Shown here in pieces: positions 1-9,773 of a stretch of 64,000 bases of DNA. The DNA comes from Clostridium sp. SM-530-WT-3G. GTDB taxonomy: Bacteria > Bacillota > Clostridia > Clostridiales > Clostridiaceae. A program made the position numbers and the translations under genes. Under the pieces are notes generated by a model. The model did no database searches, was not told where the DNA came from, and saw only the letters and a list, made by a program, of their open reading frames with translations. Within the stretch, counting starts at the first letter, position 1; each line of letters opens with the position of its first letter. Where the stretch lies: the NCBI RefSeq assembly GCF_012843905.1, contig NZ_JABAGC010000001.1, forward strand, positions 62,001-126,000, written 5' to 3'.

Positions 1-118
1 AAAATAGCTATAGCTTATGGTGCTGATGCTGTATTTCTTGGTGGTGAAGCATTTAGTTTACGTGCTAATGCAGCTAATTTTTCAATGAAGGAACTTAGAG
101 AAGGTATAGAGAAATTTA
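1..118 (+). pseudogene. Peptidase U32 (collagenase-like protease) N-terminal fragment
   Basis: Frame 1 from the window edge reads AIAYGADAVFLGGEAFSLRA and then NAANFSMKELREGIEKF, the strongly conserved N-terminal part of U32 family peptidases (YGADAVYxGG...FSLRA.A.NF). The homology stops near base 118 and the frame goes on as unrelated residues to a stop near 186. The gene therefore starts before the window and is cut off after only this piece; a complete U32 peptidase has roughly 400 or more residues. The break coincides with a perfect inverted repeat at 109-134. It may be a real rearrangement or an assembly edge. Confidence 0.7.
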
Positions 119-134
119 CTTCCATAAATTTCTC
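109..134. repeat. Perfect 10-bp inverted repeat at the U32 break point
   Basis: GAGAAATTTA (109-118) is followed after six bases by its exact reverse complement TAAATTTCTC (125-134). It sits where the U32 homology ends and 18 bases from the 3' end of the minus-strand aminotransferase. It has no T-tract typical of a terminator on either strand, so it may mark an inversion or deletion junction. Confidence 0.5.
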
Positions 135-151
135 CACATCCTCCTTATTAA

Positions 152-1321
152 TTATTTTAAAATGCTACTTTCAGCAATTCTGTTTACAGCTTCTTTAATC
201 TGTTCAACTGGAAGAACTAATGCGAACCTTACATATCCTTCACCAAGTGATCCAAATGCACTTCCTGGTGTACATATAACTCCTGTTTGTTCCATTAATG
301 ACATACAAAATTCTGTTGAAGTATTGAAGTTTTCTGGGATTGGCGCCCATGCAAACATACTTCCTTGACTATCAGGAACATTCCAACCTATTTCTGTTAA
401 TCCCCTACATAATGCATTTCTTCTTTTTTCATATTCTTTGCAGTGTTCTTTTACACTATCTTGAGGACCTGTTAATGCTGCTATAGCTGCATATTGAATT
501 GGAGTAAATATTCCATAATCAATTTGTGAACGAAGCATTTTAAAATGCTTTATTATTTCTTTATTTCCTACTACAAATGAAATTCTAGCCCCAGTTATGT
601 TAAATGATTTAGATAATGAATAAAATTCAACACCTACATCCTTAGCACCATCATGAGCCAAGAATGAACCGCTTATTTTACCATCATAAACTATATCTGA
701 ATATGCATTATCATGAACAATTATTATATTATTCTTTTTAGCAAAAGCTATTAAATCTTCATAAAATTCAGAAGGTGCAGTTGCACATACTGGATTCATT
801 GGATACGATACTATCATAAATTTTGTCTTTAATAATATATCTTCTGGAATAGCTTTTAAGTCTGGTAAGAAATTATTTTCCTTTAATAAAGGATAGTATT
901 CTATTTTAGCGCCAGAAAGATAAGGTCCTATTTCAAAGATTGGATATCCTGGATTAGGAGCTAATACAATGTCATCCTTATTGCATAAAGAAAATCCTAT
1001 ATGTGTAAGTCCTTCTTGAGAACCATATATAGACATAATTTCATCATTATTTAAAGATACTCCAAATCTATTCTTATAGTATAGTGCAAGAGCATTTGTA
1101 AGTTCAGGCATATCGCCTAAAGAATATTTCCAATTTTTTGAGTCTTTAGCTGCTTCAATTAAAGCATTTTTTACATGTTCATCTGGCTCAAAGTCTGGAG
1201 TACCTACAGATAGGTTAAATACTTTCTTTCCATTTTTAATAAGTTCATTTTTTTTCTCATCTAAAACATTAAATATACCAGTTTGGAAATATTTTAGATT
1301 ATTTGAAAATTCCATATTCAT
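152..1321 (-). CDS. PLP-dependent aminotransferase, class I/II (aspartate/LL-DAP aminotransferase-like)
   Basis: A 389-residue fold-type I aminotransferase, the usual family length. The pyridoxal-phosphate lysine is K238 in SLSKSFNITGAR, and the cofactor Asp/Tyr region HDNAYSDIVYDG is present. The usual NPTG loop is replaced by YPMNPVCA, as in the subgroup related to LL-diaminopimelate and alanine/aspartate aminotransferases. It transfers the amino group of an amino acid to a 2-oxo acid in the cytoplasm; the exact substrate cannot be read from sequence. A GGGGGAA ribosome binding site precedes the ATG at 1321 (a second ATG is two codons in). It is transcribed alone, divergently from the helicase-LexA gene. 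Confidence 0.85.
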   Translation of the reverse strand: MNMEFSNNLKYFQTGIFNVLDEKKNELIKNGKKVFNLSVGTPDFEPDEHVKNALIEAAKDSKNWKYSLGDMPELTNALALYYKNRFGVSLNNDEIMSIYGSQEGLTHIGFSLCNKDDIVLAPNPGYPIFEIGPYLSGAKIEYYPLLKENNFLPDLKAIPEDILLKTKFMIVSYPMNPVCATAPSEFYEDLIAFAKKNNIIIVHDNAYSDIVYDGKISGSFLAHDGAKDVGVEFYSLSKSFNITGARISFVVGNKEIIKHFKMLRSQIDYGIFTPIQYAAIAALTGPQDSVKEHCKEYEKRRNALCRGLTEIGWNVPDSQGSMFAWAPIPENFNTSTEFCMSLMEQTGVICTPGSAFGSLGEGYVRFALVLPVEQIKEAVNRIAESSILK

Positions 1322-1553
1322 TTTTATTCCCCCAATAAAGTACTATGTGATAATGTATATTTTAAATATTTAATAGATATATTTAATAATTAATATATAT
1401 TTTACAATTTATATAATAAAATGGCAAATAAATGAAGTGATAGTTTAGAAATTAATATATATTAACTTATAAAATATATTTTGCATGTATTAAATAAATA
1501 TAGTAAAATATAAGAAAATAAACGGATTTTTTAGGAGAAATAAGGAAGGATTT

Positions 1554-3125
1554 ATGATGGAGTTAAGCTTAGAACAAAAAAGATTTATAAAGAGCAGAAA
1601 AAATGGATACAAATTATTAAAGGGAAACGGTGGAAGCGGAAAAACAACTGCTATTATTAATAGAATTCCTGCCCTTATACAATCTTATTCACCTAAAAAA
1701 AGTGATAAGGTGCTTGTAGTGGCTTTTGACGATAATTATTTAAAAGAAATTTCTTCTATTTATGAAAATATTGTTAAAGATAACTATGTACAAAGTAGTT
1801 TCTTTCATAAAGAAAATTTTAATAAGCTTAATATAAATTCAATAGATACACTTATATTATATTATTTTGAAAAATATAAAAGAAATCACAAATTTAATTC
1901 TACAATTGGTCGTGATAGTGATATTAATGATTGTGTGTTAAAAGCAATACATACAGTAAAAGGATCATTAAAAAGAAATACTAGAGTGAGTAATGAAATT
2001 TTAAATATAAGTAATACTCAATTTATAAAAAAAGAAATTCAATTTATAAAGGAAAGTAATATATCAAGTTTAGATGAGTATCAAAATGTTGTGAGAAATA
2101 AGAATGACATGCAGACTTCTCTAAAAACAAATTTGAGAAGAAATTGTAAAGCAAGAGAAATCATCTATAAGGTGTATACACAATATAATAAGAACTTAAA
2201 AGAATTGAATATAATTGATAAAGATGATATAAAACATTTAGCTTTAAAAGAGGCAAAAAGAAAAGCCAATAAAATATATACTCATATAATTATTGATGAA
2301 ATGCAGGATTTTTCAAAAATTCAGCTTGATTTTATAAAGGAGTTATATAATGAAAAAGATGATTCCAGCATGATATTTGTTGTTGATGCAGATAAGCTTG
2401 AAAATAATAGAGGCTGGATTAATAAAAAGAGAAACTTTAAAACTCTTGGTTATAATATGGTAGGAAGATGCACTAATTTTAAGAACAATTATATATCTGA
2501 ATGTCAAATTATAAGCTTAAATAAAGAATTAAATGATAAAAAAGAAACTGATAATAATGCCATAATTGATGCTTCAAAAAATACTTATTTAGAGACTACT
2601 TATTCACAGAATAATAATAATGAAACTAACAAATATATAGATTTAAGTAGAAAAGTATGCCATGAATTTTTTGTAGATAGTGATAATTCAGGAGAAGTAT
2701 ATACTGGTGATGATAATTTTACAGAGAAATCAGAAAATCTTGTGGAAATTCCAGTATTTAATGAAATTGCAGCTGGTAGTCCTATTCTTATGAATGATAG
2801 TGTTGAAAGCAAATGTTATTTACCTAAGGAATGGGTTAGAGCAAGTAAAGATGTATTTATCTTAAAAATTAAGGGTGATTCTATGGTTAACAAAAATATA
2901 AATGATGGTGACCATGTTGTAATTAATAAACAAAAATATCCTCAGGCAAAAGATATAGTTGCAGTAGAAATTGAAGGAGAAGCTACTTTAAAAACATTTA
3001 GTATAAAGGGAAGAGAAGTTATACTTTCACCAGAAAATGATGCTTATGAACCAATTATATTAGATGGGAATAAGCAATTCAGTATTTTAGGTGTAGCAGT
3101 AGGTTTAATTAAGGGAACAATTTAA
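1554..3125 (+). CDS. UvrD/Rep-type helicase core fused to a LexA/S24 autoprotease
   Basis: 523 residues with two parts. Residues 1-320 resemble the N-terminal half of superfamily 1 helicases: Walker A GNGGSGKTT at 24-32, motif II IIIDEMQDF near 246, a degenerate motif III region and GRCTNFKNNYI like motif IV. Motifs V and VI are not seen, so helicase activity is doubtful although ATP binding is likely. Residues 400-523 are a LexA-type S24 peptidase: cleavage dipeptide Ala407-Gly408 in NEIAAGSP, Ser443 in GDSM and Lys480 in EGEATLKTF, all intact. No helix-turn-helix is visible. GGAAGGA precedes the ATG (1554 or 1557). In the LexA/UmuD family such domains self-cleave when bound to RecA filaments; that this protein responds to DNA damage is inference. 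Confidence 0.85.
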   Translation: MMELSLEQKRFIKSRKNGYKLLKGNGGSGKTTAIINRIPALIQSYSPKKSDKVLVVAFDDNYLKEISSIYENIVKDNYVQSSFFHKENFNKLNINSIDTLILYYFEKYKRNHKFNSTIGRDSDINDCVLKAIHTVKGSLKRNTRVSNEILNISNTQFIKKEIQFIKESNISSLDEYQNVVRNKNDMQTSLKTNLRRNCKAREIIYKVYTQYNKNLKELNIIDKDDIKHLALKEAKRKANKIYTHIIIDEMQDFSKIQLDFIKELYNEKDDSSMIFVVDADKLENNRGWINKKRNFKTLGYNMVGRCTNFKNNYISECQIISLNKELNDKKETDNNAIIDASKNTYLETTYSQNNNNETNKYIDLSRKVCHEFFVDSDNSGEVYTGDDNFTEKSENLVEIPVFNEIAAGSPILMNDSVESKCYLPKEWVRASKDVFILKIKGDSMVNKNINDGDHVVINKQKYPQAKDIVAVEIEGEATLKTFSIKGREVILSPENDAYEPIILDGNKQFSILGVAVGLIKGTI

Positions 3126-3428
3126 TTTTCTATATATGTTTTTATGTATTAGCTCTTTATATTGTTCAATAGCTTACATAGATTAAGTCTTGGACAGAGA
3201 GTGTCAGAGTATAAGATAGTAAATAAACCAGTTAACAGTGATAAATTTAAACTATTAACAGAATGTAGACAGTGTATTATAAGATTAGGATAATGGGATA
3301 GCCATAATTAAATTCTAAAAAGTATTTGGGGATATTAAAATAAATGTACTTATAAATAAGGTATTTAATAGTATAACTTATAATTTGCAAAAAATCTTAT
3401 GTATAAAAAATTAAATATAGCAATGTAG

Positions 3429-3474
3429 ATATAGGATAGATAGTATAGAGCACTGTTATATCCTATATTTTTTT
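3429..3474 (+). terminator. Rho-independent terminator
   Basis: A perfect 10-bp stem (ATATAGGATA 3429-3438 with TATCCTATAT 3459-3468) with a 20-base loop runs directly into a T-tract (3468-3474). It lies 300 bases after the helicase-LexA stop; the intervening stretch 3126-3428 holds no recognisable gene. Confidence 0.6.
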
Positions 3475-3658
3475 AGACTTATTTTTAATAAAGCTTTTTT
3501 CATAAGACTTTTGGAGGTAAAAATACAATATTAAATATATCATTGAAATGTGATTTTGGTTTGAAGTGGTAAATTTGAGTTTGACAGATAATTATCATAA
3601 AAATTATAATAGATATAAAACAAATGTTAAAAACAAGGTTATATTATGGGAGGTTATG

Positions 3659-4663
3659 ATGTCGTTAAGAGTCAAAAGATGTTTTAAAATTGATAAGGAT
3701 CATAGGCTTGAACTTGATAAAAAAGGTGTGGGAATAGATTTTGGAGATAGTAAACTAATAAATGTATTAAGTAATTACATAAAGCTTGGTGATGAGTTTG
3801 ATTATGATAATGATAAAACATCATTGAATGTAAAGAATATAAATTCTCCAGAGGAGCTTGAGAATCTATTAGATGAAATAACAAGCATGCATATAAATTG
3901 TAATGAAAAAATAAATTGGAATACTTTATCTCAAATTAAAGAACCCTTTGAAGATGAAAATAATGGTCCTAAAAAACAAAAAGCTGAAGAGGAATTTGAA
4001 AATTACGAACCAAACTTTTTAGAAAAAACATTTAAATTTCTAGGAAAAACGAAAAAGAAAAAGCTTTATGAAAAAATAGGACTAGCTCAGGAAGAAGACA
4101 GAAAAACTTTTGAGGAATATATGAAAATTAAAAAATTCAGTAACAATATATTAGAAGGAGATATAGACTCATATTTTCAATTAATTGATGATCTTAGACC
4201 TTTTAATAAGCTTGTTAATTATGGAAGTAAGATTGAATTTGGTACCAATCACAAGGATTCCATTGAAATAGAATTTAATGCAAATTCAAAAATGGTAGTT
4301 CCTACAATTATGTATGTTGAAGATAATAATGGAAAGTTGGTTAAACAAAAAAGCGATGTAGCTTCATATTATGATAATGTTCAAGATTATGTTTGTAGTG
4401 CCACAATTATGATAGCTAAAAAAGTAATGAATTTATTACCTGTTGATAAAGTTGTTGTACATGCTGTAGATAATGTAAAGGAATATAAAACTGGTACATA
4501 TAAAGATATAACTATTTTATCTGTAGTATTTGATAGAGCTACTTTAGAAAAGTTGAATTTAAAATCTATGGAGCCTACTTTTGTATTAGATAATTTTATA
4601 TGTAATATGAGGAATCAAAAGGCATCAGGTTTTAAATCGGTGGATAGAATTACTCAATATTAA
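3659..4663 (+). CDS. Hypothetical protein of unknown family
   Basis: I do not recognise this protein. An upstream in-frame GTG exists at 3566, but a GGGAGG box sits just before the tandem ATGs at 3656/3659, and MSLRVKRCFKIDKDHRLELD is the more natural N-terminus, giving 334 residues. It is soluble and charged, with an acidic middle (EDENNGPKKQKAEEEFENYE) and a Lys-rich stretch (KFLGKTKKKK), and has no signal peptide or membrane segment. The C-terminal 120 residues alternate hydrophobic strands and helices, suggesting an independent domain. It precedes the lipase-like gene by 166 bases, so the two may form an accessory pair. Confidence 0.6.
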   Translation: MSLRVKRCFKIDKDHRLELDKKGVGIDFGDSKLINVLSNYIKLGDEFDYDNDKTSLNVKNINSPEELENLLDEITSMHINCNEKINWNTLSQIKEPFEDENNGPKKQKAEEEFENYEPNFLEKTFKFLGKTKKKKLYEKIGLAQEEDRKTFEEYMKIKKFSNNILEGDIDSYFQLIDDLRPFNKLVNYGSKIEFGTNHKDSIEIEFNANSKMVVPTIMYVEDNNGKLVKQKSDVASYYDNVQDYVCSATIMIAKKVMNLLPVDKVVVHAVDNVKEYKTGTYKDITILSVVFDRATLEKLNLKSMEPTFVLDNFICNMRNQKASGFKSVDRITQY

Positions 4664-4829
4664 TTATTTAGTATTAATGTACATATAATTTCATTTAGAA
4701 CAATTTATTTTTAAAATTAACCCAAACATAAACTTATTAATAGCAAAAATCTTTTTTTATAATTCAGTACTTATTATATATATTTTGAATAAGTTATTAT
4801 AAGAACAAATCATAAGTAAGGGATGTAAA

Positions 4830-6047
4830 ATGAAGAGTTTAGATTATGATGAACTTATTTTGCTTAATAATTTTATATACTTAGAGTGGGATACAGATAA
4901 AAATAATAATTTATTTTCCATTATTGATGATGTTTTAAGTGACAACAATTTAGATATTATTATTGAAAAAATGTCAAACTGTATTGGTGCTCTTACAAGA
5001 GATGAATGGGTTAATATAATGTACCTCATTTTAAAAGATGAGAACATGAAGGATATTATTGTTGAAAATCTTGAAAATGATGTTAGTGGAATGAGAGCTG
5101 CGTGCTTTGTTGTGGATAATGAGACAGCTTATGTGGTATTTAGAGGCACAACTACAATTAAGGAATGGGAAGATAATGGACAGGGAGCATATGAATATGA
5201 TACTAAGCAGCAGATATATGCATTGGATTATATTAATAAGTTAAATTATAAAAATATAATAGTATCTGGTCATTCTAAAGGTGGAAACAAGGCACAGTAT
5301 GTTACTGTAAGATGTCCTAAAATTCATAAGTGCATATCTATAAATGGACAAGGATTTTCAAAGGAATTTATTGAAAAATATAAAAGTGAAATAGAAAATA
5401 ATAAAGAAAAGATAATAGGAATTAATTCTAAGTACGATTATGTTAATTGCCTTTTTTATACTATAGCAGGTGAAAATCATTATTTAAAAACTGACTTTCA
5501 GATTAATCCATTATATTATCATAGAGCTAATATATTAATAGATGAAAATGGAAAATTAAAAGAAGAAACTAAAAGAAGTATTTTTTCAAAGATAATAAAT
5601 GACTTTACAACTTCACTTATTTCAGATTTACCATTGGAATTAAAATCCCTCACAACTGATGGTATTATTAGTGCTATAGAATCCCTTATATGTAATAAAG
5701 ACAGTAGTGATAAAGCATTAAATATATTAGGGAGTATTTTTATACTATTGGTATATGGACGATATTTTAAAACTAAGGAAACTGTGGCTTTAAGTTATTC
5801 TGTATTACAAATGGTTATGATACCACTTTTGCTATGGGGAAATTTCATAAATGTTGAAGAAACTCATTCTAATAAAGCATATGTTGAATTGATTGATGAT
5901 ATTTTAGAAAAGTATAATACAATAATGAATAAAATAAAATTAAATGATCAAAAGAAAAATAAGATGAGCAGTAAGTTATCTAATACTTTTAATTTATTTA
6001 TTAATAAGATTAAGACTAATAAAGATAATTTAGGATTATTAGACTAG
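4830..6047 (+). CDS. Mbeg1-like (DUF2974) alpha/beta hydrolase, lipase-like
   Basis: 405 residues. The nucleophile elbow GHSKGGNKAQY carries Ser149, as in Mbeg1-like/DUF2974 proteins of Firmicutes (GHSKGGN). Before it comes AYVVFRGTTTIKEWEDN, the lipase-3-like FRGT strand, and a candidate acid/His region follows (GINSKYDYVNCLFYTIAGEN). Two hydrophobic segments near residues 298-345 suggest membrane attachment of the C-terminal part. The expected activity is ester or lipid hydrolysis; substrate unknown. RBS AAGTAAGGGATG lies just before the ATG. Its neighbours are an unknown protein and a phosphatase. Confidence 0.75.
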   Translation: MKSLDYDELILLNNFIYLEWDTDKNNNLFSIIDDVLSDNNLDIIIEKMSNCIGALTRDEWVNIMYLILKDENMKDIIVENLENDVSGMRAACFVVDNETAYVVFRGTTTIKEWEDNGQGAYEYDTKQQIYALDYINKLNYKNIIVSGHSKGGNKAQYVTVRCPKIHKCISINGQGFSKEFIEKYKSEIENNKEKIIGINSKYDYVNCLFYTIAGENHYLKTDFQINPLYYHRANILIDENGKLKEETKRSIFSKIINDFTTSLISDLPLELKSLTTDGIISAIESLICNKDSSDKALNILGSIFILLVYGRYFKTKETVALSYSVLQMVMIPLLLWGNFINVEETHSNKAYVELIDDILEKYNTIMNKIKLNDQKKNKMSSKLSNTFNLFINKIKTNKDNLGLLD

Positions 6048-6122
6048 ATATGATTATAATTAATTTCTATATTGTGGTACAATATTAAGTATTAGATTAG
6101 TTAGAGGATGAGGGAAGCACAT

Positions 6123-6752
6123 ATGAAAACAACAGTATTATTAATAAGACATGGAGAAACACCATGGAATATATTGGGCAAATTCCAAGGGGGTACAGAC
6201 ATTGCATTATCAGAAGAGGGAGAAAGACAAGCTGAATTATTAAGAGATAGATTAAATGGAAATTTTGATTATATATATGCAAGTCCACTTGTACGAGCAT
6301 ATAAAACAGCAGAAATTATTTCTTCTGGCTTTGATAAGGAAGTAAGAATAGCACAAGATATAAGGGAAATTAATTTTGGAGAATGGGAAGGCCTTACTAT
6401 AAAAGGAATTAAAGAAAAGTATCCAGAAGTATTTAAAGCATGGAGAACTGATAAGGTAGAAGCAAAATTTTGTGGGGGAGATGCAAGTCTTTTAAATGCA
6501 TCAATTAGATCTAAAAAATGTATTATGGATATTGCAGAGAAACATAAAGGCCATAAAATTGCAATTGTAGCCCATGGAGGTATAATTAAAGCTGGAATTA
6601 TTGGGTTATTTGGATGGGATATGACTATGTATCATAAGATAGCTCTTGGAAATACATGCATAAATACAATAACATTTAATAAAAATATGGAACCATCTAT
6701 TTGGGGACTAAATGATACTAGCCACTTAGATAGAGAAGTAACTTATGTGTAA
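6123..6752 (+). CDS. Histidine phosphatase family protein (phosphoglycerate mutase-like)
   Basis: The catalytic phosphohistidine motif LIRHGETPWN is at the N-terminus, with the second conserved Arg in YASPLVRAYKTAE, the catalytic Glu in INFGEWEG and the second His in IVAHGGIIKAG: a complete active site of the histidine phosphatase branch (cobC/PhoE/GpmB-like). Length is about 209 residues, typical. An earlier in-frame ATG exists at 6108, but AGGGAAG at 6111-6117 fits the ATG at 6123. The substrate (phosphorylated sugar, alpha-ribazole phosphate or other) cannot be decided; no cobalamin genes are nearby. A strong terminator follows. Confidence 0.85.
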   Translation: MKTTVLLIRHGETPWNILGKFQGGTDIALSEEGERQAELLRDRLNGNFDYIYASPLVRAYKTAEIISSGFDKEVRIAQDIREINFGEWEGLTIKGIKEKYPEVFKAWRTDKVEAKFCGGDASLLNASIRSKKCIMDIAEKHKGHKIAIVAHGGIIKAGIIGLFGWDMTMYHKIALGNTCINTITFNKNMEPSIWGLNDTSHLDREVTYV

Positions 6753-6873
6753 ATAAGATAAGTTTATGGTATTTTAGGCAAAGTAATTAATTTTGATAGA
6801 AAAGCAGCTTATATGTATATAAGATGTTTAAATATTGATTAATATTGTAGAAAATTATAAATAAGAAATTCAT

Positions 6874-6925
6874 AAATCTGTTTTCAATAAGATCTATTTT
6901 TATTTTATTGGAAGCAGATTTTATC
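6874..6925 (+). terminator. Rho-independent terminator after the phosphatase gene
   Basis: A 17-bp stem (6874-6890 with 6905-6921, two G-U pairs) closes a 14-base loop and ends in TTTTA. It accounts for most of the 307-base gap between the phosphatase and the TPR-AAA gene. Confidence 0.7.
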
Positions 6926-7059
6926 ATTTAAATTATTAGTTAATTTTGTTAAATATTTATGTTATAATCTTATAACAGGAAAATTATAAGTGTTAATTTA
7001 TTGAAATGTATGTAGAACATTGATACTTTATATATATGTTTTAGTAGGAAGGTAGAAGG

Positions 7060-9720
7060 ATGAAGTATACAGATTTATTTGACATCAATCAATTTATGAA
7101 ATTTAGAGGTGAAATAGAAAAATATAATAATTTTCAATATTATAATTGCTCAACATCTATATTAAAAAATTCGATAAAATGTTTTCCAGACCATCCTGGA
7201 TTACACTACCTTCTTGCACTAACATATTTTAATTGCAAGGAATATGTAAAAGCTACGGAAACTTTTAAAAAAGCCATGAAACTGGATGAATTAAAAAATG
7301 AACACTTAAGTTTAATAAGCTGCTGCTTTTTTATGATGAATGATTTAGAAAGCTCCTATAATTATGCATGGAAAGCGTATGAAATAGATAATAATGATGT
7401 TGATGCTATAGTTACACTAGGAAGAATTGAATTCTTAAGAAATAATTTTGAAGAATCCTTATCTTATGCAGTTATAGCTGTAGAAATAGATAATAATAAT
7501 TTTAATGCTGTAAGGCTTTTAAGCAAAATATATATATCTATGGGATTAGATGAAAAGGATACTTTAAATATATTATACAGAGTAAGAAGCTTAGGCAAAG
7601 ATGAAGATTTGACTTTAGATATTATAAAGGTCTTATTTTTGCTGCAAGATTATACTTCATGCCTTAAAGAGTGCAAAAACACTATTATAAATCATGAAAC
7701 AGGATATGTTATTGAAAATGCTACAAGAATTGCAAAAAAGATACATGAAAAGTTTATGACAACTAATAGTAGCGGATTTAAAGAAAATGCTGTGGTATCA
7801 AATAAAGAAGCAAAGGATCAAGACAAAAGGTTAGAGGACAATCATAAGGACATTATAAAACCTATAAGTAATAATTTATTTGGAAATTCAACATTAGATA
7901 GTATAGATAAAATAATTAATTATATTGAAGCTAATCCCCATAATGTAGAGGAGTCTTCTACAAATAAAGATGAAAGTGAAAAAGAGAATATAAAAAATGA
8001 AATTAATGAATCAATAACAGGAAATAAAAGATTTTCAGTTAAAAGAAAAATTTCTGAGAAGATAGAAAAGGATTTTCATAAAACATTATCATTAGAAGAG
8101 GCTTTAAATAAGCTTAACAGCCTTACTGGATTGGAAAGTGTCAAGAAAGAAGTTAATAAGATAGTTAAATATATAAAATATGAAAAGAATAGAAATAAGA
8201 TATTAGGTTTAAGTAATGAATCTATAAAAAGCTATCACTTTGCTTTTTTGGGTAACCCAGGGACTGGAAAGACAACTGTTGCAAGACTTATTGGTGATAT
8301 TTTTTATTATCTTGGAATACTAGAAAAAGGACAGTTAGTTGAAGTTGATAGAAGTGATATTGTAGGAAAATTTATAGGAGAAACAGCAAAGCTTACTAAA
8401 AAGGCTATTAACAAAGCAATGGGAGGCATTTTATTTATAGATGAAGCTTATACATTGGCTAAAGGTGGACAAGACTCCAATGATTATGGAAAAGAGGCAA
8501 TTGAAACATTATTAAAGGCCATGGAGGATAATCGTGGAAGCTTTACTGTTATATTAGCTGGGTATACTAAGGAAATGAATAAGCTTATGAAGCTTAATCC
8601 AGGTCTTAAAAGCAGAATTAATCTGGAAGTTAATTTTGAAGATTATACAGATGAAGAACTTTTAGATATTGGAATGAATATGGCTAAAGAAGAGAAATAT
8701 GAGATTAATGAAGATGGACAGAAAGCTTTTCTTAAAAAACTTAATATTGAAAAAGTAGATGAAAATTTTGCAAATGCCAGATGTGCTAGAAATATAATAG
8801 AAGATGCTATAAGAGAAAAGGCATTTAGAATAGGTGATAAGGACGTTCCAGTAGAAGAACTTACAACATTATCAAATGAAGATTTTTGCGTTGATTTATC
8901 ATTTACTGCAAAAGAAAATTCTGAGTATTACATTAATGAACTAGATAAACTTATTGGTCTTGAAAATGTAAAAGACGTGGTTAAAGGAATATTAAATACA
9001 TTAGAATTTAATCATAAAAAGAAAAAAATGGGTATACAAACTGAAGATATTTCTTTAAATATGATTTTTACTGGTAATCCAGGCACAGGAAAAACAACTG
9101 TTGCAAGACTTATAGGAAAGATTTTGAAGAATATGGGTATTCTAAAAAAAGGTCATATGATAGAAGTTACAAGAGCTGATTTAGTTGGCCAGTATGTAGG
9201 ACAAACTGCTATAAAAACTGAAGAAAAGATTAAAGAAGCTTATGGCGGGATTTTATTTATAGATGAAGCATATAGCTTAAATAATGGTGGTCAAAATGAC
9301 TTTGGAAAAGAAGCTATTGCCACATTAATAAAGGAAATGGAAGATAATCGAGATAAACTTGTTGTTATTATGGCCGGTTATAAAGATGAAATGAAGGATT
9401 TACTAGATTTAAATCCTGGTTTTGAAAGTAGAATTAATTTTAATGTAGAGTTTAATGATTATAACGAAGATGAGTTGTTATCAATATTTAAGAAATTATG
9501 TAAGAAAGAAAAATACACAATATCACATAATGCATATAAAGAGCTTAAAGAAGTATTAAAGGAAGCTGTTAAAAATAAGGATAAGAATTTTGGTAATGGA
9601 AGATATGTAAGAAAATTATTTGAAAGTATAAAGATGAAACAGGCATCTAGAGTAATCAGTGATAATCTTAATGAAAAGAAAGAAGTTCTTAGAATAACAA
9701 GTGATGATATTATTGGTTAA
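7060..9720 (+). CDS. TPR protein with two CbbX/SpoVK-like AAA+ ATPase domains
   Basis: 886 residues. Residues about 30-240 carry tetratricopeptide-like helical repeats (HYLLALTYFNCKEYVKATET; AIVTLGRIEFLRNNFEES). A charged linker leads to AAA+ domain 1 (Walker A GNPGTGKTT at 398, Walker B GGILFIDEAYTLA) and AAA+ domain 2 (Walker A at 672, Walker B GGILFIDEAYSLN). Both retain the SRIN segment carrying the probable arginine finger. The domains are of the CbbX/SpoVK type. The TPR-AAA order resembles EccA of type VII secretion, but that protein has one AAA domain and no ESX genes are nearby. Likely an oligomeric protein-remodelling ATPase; its client is unknown. RBS GGAAGGTAGAAGG precedes the ATG. 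Confidence 0.85.
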   Translation: MKYTDLFDINQFMKFRGEIEKYNNFQYYNCSTSILKNSIKCFPDHPGLHYLLALTYFNCKEYVKATETFKKAMKLDELKNEHLSLISCCFFMMNDLESSYNYAWKAYEIDNNDVDAIVTLGRIEFLRNNFEESLSYAVIAVEIDNNNFNAVRLLSKIYISMGLDEKDTLNILYRVRSLGKDEDLTLDIIKVLFLLQDYTSCLKECKNTIINHETGYVIENATRIAKKIHEKFMTTNSSGFKENAVVSNKEAKDQDKRLEDNHKDIIKPISNNLFGNSTLDSIDKIINYIEANPHNVEESSTNKDESEKENIKNEINESITGNKRFSVKRKISEKIEKDFHKTLSLEEALNKLNSLTGLESVKKEVNKIVKYIKYEKNRNKILGLSNESIKSYHFAFLGNPGTGKTTVARLIGDIFYYLGILEKGQLVEVDRSDIVGKFIGETAKLTKKAINKAMGGILFIDEAYTLAKGGQDSNDYGKEAIETLLKAMEDNRGSFTVILAGYTKEMNKLMKLNPGLKSRINLEVNFEDYTDEELLDIGMNMAKEEKYEINEDGQKAFLKKLNIEKVDENFANARCARNIIEDAIREKAFRIGDKDVPVEELTTLSNEDFCVDLSFTAKENSEYYINELDKLIGLENVKDVVKGILNTLEFNHKKKKMGIQTEDISLNMIFTGNPGTGKTTVARLIGKILKNMGILKKGHMIEVTRADLVGQYVGQTAIKTEEKIKEAYGGILFIDEAYSLNNGGQNDFGKEAIATLIKEMEDNRDKLVVIMAGYKDEMKDLLDLNPGFESRINFNVEFNDYNEDELLSIFKKLCKKEKYTISHNAYKELKEVLKEAVKNKDKNFGNGRYVRKLFESIKMKQASRVISDNLNEKKEVLRITSDDIIG

Positions 9721-9773
9721 ATGATGTTGACATTTAATGTATTCGAGCATACAATAAAAGTAAATTATTAGAG

